A stretch of 7,779 nucleotides of DNA from JAOPZY01 sp036495025 (GTDB lineage Bacteria; Actinomycetota; CADDZG01; JAHWKV01; JAOPZY01): NCBI GenBank assembly GCA_036495025.1, contig DASXNO010000281.1:1-7779 (forward strand), given 5' to 3'. Of the stretch, positions 5,649 to 7,779 are shown piece after piece. Each line of letters begins with the position of its first letter. The stretch's first letter is position 1. Under the pieces are notes generated by a model that was given only the letters and a program-made list of their open reading frames with translations, was not told the DNA's origin and made no database searches. Both the position numbers and the translations under genes were made by a program.

Positions 5649-6080
5649 TCAGGCCGGCAGCATCTCCGCCAAGTCTCTCGGGAGGCCGGAGCGGATGTCC
5701 TGCCATTCGCCTTCGGTCACGTAGCGCCTGATTGCCTGGACCACCCGCTCGAGGAGGAGCCCGGGGCCGCCTGCGACCTCGAAGGGAAACTCCCGGCGCA
5801 CCCGACCGAGGAACTCCTCCCGGCTCATCTTCACCGGCACCTTGGCCGGCTTCCAGCCTTCGTAGAACAGGCCACGGATGAGCATCGGCAACTGGGCAGC
5901 CATGTCGGCCGCCTCCGTAACGACAAGACGATCGCGCAGCGCGTGCAGCACCGCGCGCAAGGCGTCATACGACTGCTGGCGCCGGTCGCGGGGCCACCCG
6001 TAACTCTCCTCGATGTCCTTCAAGACCTTATTGGTCTTCTCGATCGTCACGTCGAAGGGGGTTCTCCCGGCCTGACTCAC
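5649..6080 (-). CDS. DUF2267 domain protein
   Basis: A 143-residue helical protein of the DUF2267 family. Family marks are the Q/R-rich start of the first repeat DRRQQSYDALRAVLHALRDRLVVTEAADMAAQLPMLIRGLFYEGW (32-76), and the second half with SREEFLGRVRREF (86-98), ERVVQAIRRYVTEGEWQDIRSGLPRDLAEML (111-141). It is cytoplasmic with no membrane segment. The start is GTG at 6080, because GAGGAG lies 6 bases upstream (6087-6092) and the family domain begins soon after. Longer in-frame reading to 7523 crosses the GH18-like gene on the same strand in another frame and was rejected. The molecular function of DUF2267 is unknown; members often occur near stress genes. The M29 gene follows after 28 bases. 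Confidence 0.88.
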   Translation of the reverse strand: MSQAGRTPFDVTIEKTNKVLKDIEESYGWPRDRRQQSYDALRAVLHALRDRLVVTEAADMAAQLPMLIRGLFYEGWKPAKVPVKMSREEFLGRVRREFPFEVAGGPGLLLERVVQAIRRYVTEGEWQDIRSGLPRDLAEMLPA

Positions 6081-6112
6081 CGCGCTCTCCTCGTTGCTTC
6101 TCCGGTCTCGGC

Positions 6113-6138
6113 CTATCCAGCATGGCAGGACGTGAACC
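6113..6138 (-). promoter_or_regulatory. Weak SigF/SigB-like promoter candidate for the DUF2267 gene
   Basis: GGTTC (6134-6138) and GGATAG (6113-6118), separated by 15 bases, resemble the actinobacterial stress-sigma pattern GGTTT-N15-17-GGGTAT (4 of 5 and 4 of 6 matches). It lies 33 bases before the GTG start. Such matches arise easily by chance in GC-rich DNA. Confidence 0.22.
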
Positions 6139-6145
6139 GGGCGGG

Positions 6146-6184
6146 ACCACGTGATCGCGTGGTTCGGAACGGTAGCCGCGGCTA
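6146..6184. repeat. Two inverted repeats between the GH18-like and DUF2267 genes
   Basis: ACCACG/CGTGGT (arms 6146-6151 and 6158-6163, loop of 6) and the exact 12-base palindrome TAGCCGCGGCTA (6173-6184) lie in the 140-bp gap. On the minus-strand RNA they follow the GH18-like stop by about 37 bases. No U-tract follows, so they may be a weak terminator of the upstream gene or operator sites for DUF2267. Nothing else is seen in the gap. Confidence 0.4.
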
Positions 6185-6220
6185 GTCCGGCTTCACATTT
6201 TGAATTTCCTGCGGGCCAGA

Positions 6221-7447
6221 TCAGCCGTTGAGCGGGGTGAGCTCCGACCACAGGGTGGCTGCGTGGGGGTTGCCCTCCAGCGCGTAGAAGTCGTACAGAC
6301 CGCCCCCGATCGCTCCCCGGGCCTGAAGGGTCCTGACGTAGTCGGCGACCTCCTGCTGCGTGTCGCAGTAGGCGACGCCCCCCATGGGGGCGATGGGCCT
6401 GGACCGGCCCATCAGGCTGTCGGTCCGGTCGATGACCTCGTTCATGTAGCTGGTGACGTCCATCTGGGCGCTGAGGCAGGTACGTGCCCGCTTCGTCACC
6501 GACCAGTAGGCCATGGGCTGCACCACGTCGAAGTTGTCGCCGATCTGTGGCCAGGGGAAGCCGGCCCAGTACGCGGGAGCCCGCTCGTTGTTCTTGGCGT
6601 CGGGCACGATGGCCCCCAGCGTGACGCCGGGGCCGACGGCCTGACGCACCGCGCTGGCATAGGCTGCGATCCCGGCATTGAACTGGTCCTGGGTCCGGGT
6701 GGCGCTGCGGTCCTCGATATCCGCAGCAAAGCCGTCGAAGTGCTGGCCGCCGGGAGAGGTGAAGGTCAGCACCGCCAGGCTGCGCTGGACGTCGGTGGGG
6801 ATGTCGGCAAACCCCGGCATGTACCAGCCGACCACCTTGATGCCGCTGCCGTGGGCTGCGTCGATGAAGGCCCCCAGTTCCGTGGGGTGGTCCAGTGCCC
6901 CCGCGGAGTTCCAGCGGGCGGTCTCGATGTAGAGGTTCCGCACGCCACGTGCGGCCATCGATCGCACGACGGAGGCAGGCGGGTCGTCGGCGGCGGCCCC
7001 GTAGTGGTACAGGTCCACCCAGGCCCCGAGGCCCTGGTAGGCCGACAGGCCCGCGGGGGTGGGTGAGGCCCCGGAAGTGGAGCCGGTCAACGGTGGGAGT
7101 GCGGGCAGCGTCACCGGTGGAAGCTGCACGGCGGGCAGGCCCGGCAGCTGGATAGGGGGCAGCGGAATCGTCGTGGGAAGGAGGCCCTGAGCCGGGGGGG
7201 CGGGAGGCGGCCCTCCGGCAGCAAACGACTGAGCGCCCAGGCCAACAACAATGACCGCCGACAGGAGGGCGGCGATGCCCGCCGCAGCAGGCCGGTCCCG
7301 GGCCCTGCGGCCCAGATCGGCGCCCCAGGCTTGCACGCCGCGAGTCCATGAAACGGTGGTCGCCCGGTTGCTGGCCGCCGGCAGTTGGCGAACCGCATAC
7401 AGGGAGGCCGGAACGGGCGTCCCTCTTCGTTTCGAACGCAACGACAT
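6221..7447 (-). CDS. Membrane-anchored protein with GH18-like TIM-barrel domain
   Basis: A 408-residue protein (start ATG 7447). Layout: a basic cytoplasmic N-terminus (1-52), one membrane helix AAAGIAALLSAVIVVGLGAQSFAA (54-77), a Pro/Leu-rich linker (about 79-123), and an outer barrel domain (136-408). The barrel shows GAWVDLYHY (141-149), a beta-4-type acid motif FDGFAADIED (237-246; Asp238, Asp243, Glu245) comparable to the DxxDxDxE of GH18, a beta-6-like FDVVQPMAYW (306-315) resembling the MxYD motif, and beta-8-like GGLYDFYAL (382-390). These suggest a glycoside-hydrolase or sugar-binding barrel facing the cell wall. The single membrane segment could be an uncleaved signal anchor or a long signal peptide. 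The start was preferred over 7618 because that N-terminal extension looks non-coding; GGAGAG lies 11 bases upstream, somewhat far. Substrate is unknown. Confidence 0.78.
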   Translation of the reverse strand: MSLRSKRRGTPVPASLYAVRQLPAASNRATTVSWTRGVQAWGADLGRRARDRPAAAGIAALLSAVIVVGLGAQSFAAGGPPPAPPAQGLLPTTIPLPPIQLPGLPAVQLPPVTLPALPPLTGSTSGASPTPAGLSAYQGLGAWVDLYHYGAAADDPPASVVRSMAARGVRNLYIETARWNSAGALDHPTELGAFIDAAHGSGIKVVGWYMPGFADIPTDVQRSLAVLTFTSPGGQHFDGFAADIEDRSATRTQDQFNAGIAAYASAVRQAVGPGVTLGAIVPDAKNNERAPAYWAGFPWPQIGDNFDVVQPMAYWSVTKRARTCLSAQMDVTSYMNEVIDRTDSLMGRSRPIAPMGGVAYCDTQQEVADYVRTLQARGAIGGGLYDFYALEGNPHAATLWSELTPLNG

Positions 7448-7490
7448 CGGCTCGGCCGCTCTCCGTGCTCGCCCAGGACAGTGCCGCCGA

Positions 7491-7523
7491 ACTATATCGC
7501 AGCAACTGGCGCGACCGACACAA
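7491..7523 (-). promoter_or_regulatory. Candidate promoter of the GH18-like gene
   Basis: TATAGT (7491-7496) is an unusually AT-rich -10-like hexamer in this GC-rich gap. TTGTGT (7518-7523) could serve as -35, but the 21-base spacer is longer than ideal. Shifting to GATATA (7493-7498) gives a 19-base spacer and a preceding TGC that resembles an extended -10. A 5' leader of roughly 40 bases would result. The rest of the 173-base gap (7448-7620) shows no gene. Confidence 0.33.
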
Positions 7524-7620
7524 CTATCCCAATCCTTCCGGCTTCTCACGTCGTGAGGGGTGCGGTGAGCAACGGCGATGGCACGAGCGAGGCTCAGGGC
7601 ATCGAGAGGCGGCTTCATGG

Positions 7621-7779
7621 CTACAGAGCTCGGACGAGGAGGGCCAAACTGGCCACGGTGGCCACCAGCAGCGACGCGGCGAGGTCGTGCCGCAACGTGG
7701 TGGGAGGGGGCCCGACGCCCTTCGGCATGCTCTTCCAGGGATGTCGGTTGGCGAAACCCATCATCACCGGTATCAGGCA
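7621..7779 (-). CDS. C-terminal end of an unidentified small membrane protein
   Basis: An open frame of 52 residues runs from the window edge to a TAG stop at 7621-7623. It reads FANRHPWKSMPKG, then a PPP turn, then HDLAASLLVATVASLALLVRAL, a clear terminal membrane helix. Codon third positions are GC-rich as in the neighbours. It may be the tail of a larger protein or a small protein starting at an ATG pair near 7759-7764; the data cannot decide. No family is recognised. Confidence 0.5.
   Translation of the reverse strand, partial: CLIPVMMGFANRHPWKSMPKGVGPPPTTLRHDLAASLLVATVASLALLVRAL

Noticed and set aside
4694..5731. Plus-strand open frame of 345 codons opposite the aminopeptidase
   Set aside because: His/Gly/Asp-rich shadow translation without a recognisable family; the opposite strand carries the ordered M29 metal ligands.
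6200..7066. Plus-strand open frame of 288 codons opposite the GH18-like gene
   Set aside because: Shadow of the real gene: biased composition, no ribosome-binding site and no domain.
5649..7523. A very long minus-strand open frame (624 codons) covering most of the right part
   Set aside because: Only its last 143 codons match a family (DUF2267) and have a ribosome-binding site; the rest is Arg/Gly/Pro-rich and lies out of frame over the GH18-like gene, a usual effect of high GC.
7448..7618. N-terminal extension of the GH18-like protein to an ATG at 7618
   Set aside because: The 57 extra residues are Arg/Cys-rich without pattern, cover the only promoter-like sequence, and would place the membrane helix unusually far from the N-terminus.

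Overview
This is a high-GC window with tightly packed genes. GTG starts, short or overlapping intergenic distances, a possible leaderless -10 element and the mix of families all point to an actinomycete-like bacterium (phylum Actinomycetota). I cannot name the genus from the sequence. No tRNA, rRNA, CRISPR array, insertion sequence or phage gene is visible.

Left part, plus strand (1-1038): the end of one fluoride-channel gene (FluC/CrcB), a PII-like DUF190 gene and a second FluC/CrcB gene. They are joined by two 4-base start/stop overlaps (ATGA and GTGA), so they form one translationally coupled fluoride-export unit. The upstream end, where a fluoride riboswitch might lie, is outside the window. 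An 80-bp gap with two GC-rich palindromes separates this unit from the convergent minus-strand genes and probably acts as a bidirectional terminator.

Middle part, minus strand, read right to left (4534-1119): a compact five-gene cassette. It encodes a VOC/glyoxalase-like protein, a DinB-fold protein, a GNAT acetyltransferase, an alpha/beta hydrolase with a DUF3887-like N-terminal domain, and a RibD-C/dihydrofolate-reductase-like protein. Gaps are 39, 17, -4 and 16 bases, so one transcript is likely. All five look like small cytoplasmic enzymes of detoxification or modification type with unknown substrates. A joint pathway is inference only.

Right part, minus strand (7779-4616): the C-terminal end of a small membrane protein; a membrane-anchored, proline-linker protein with a GH18-like barrel; a DUF2267 protein; and an M29-type metallo-aminopeptidase. 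The aminopeptidase gene appears to have its own leaderless promoter and is followed by a hairpin with a short U-rich tail, which separates it from the five-gene cassette.

Nothing here is clearly a new defence or mobile system. The most system-like unit is FluC-DUF190-FluC, in which the two channel subunits differ at a pore phenylalanine. The second most interesting item is the GH18-like anchored protein.
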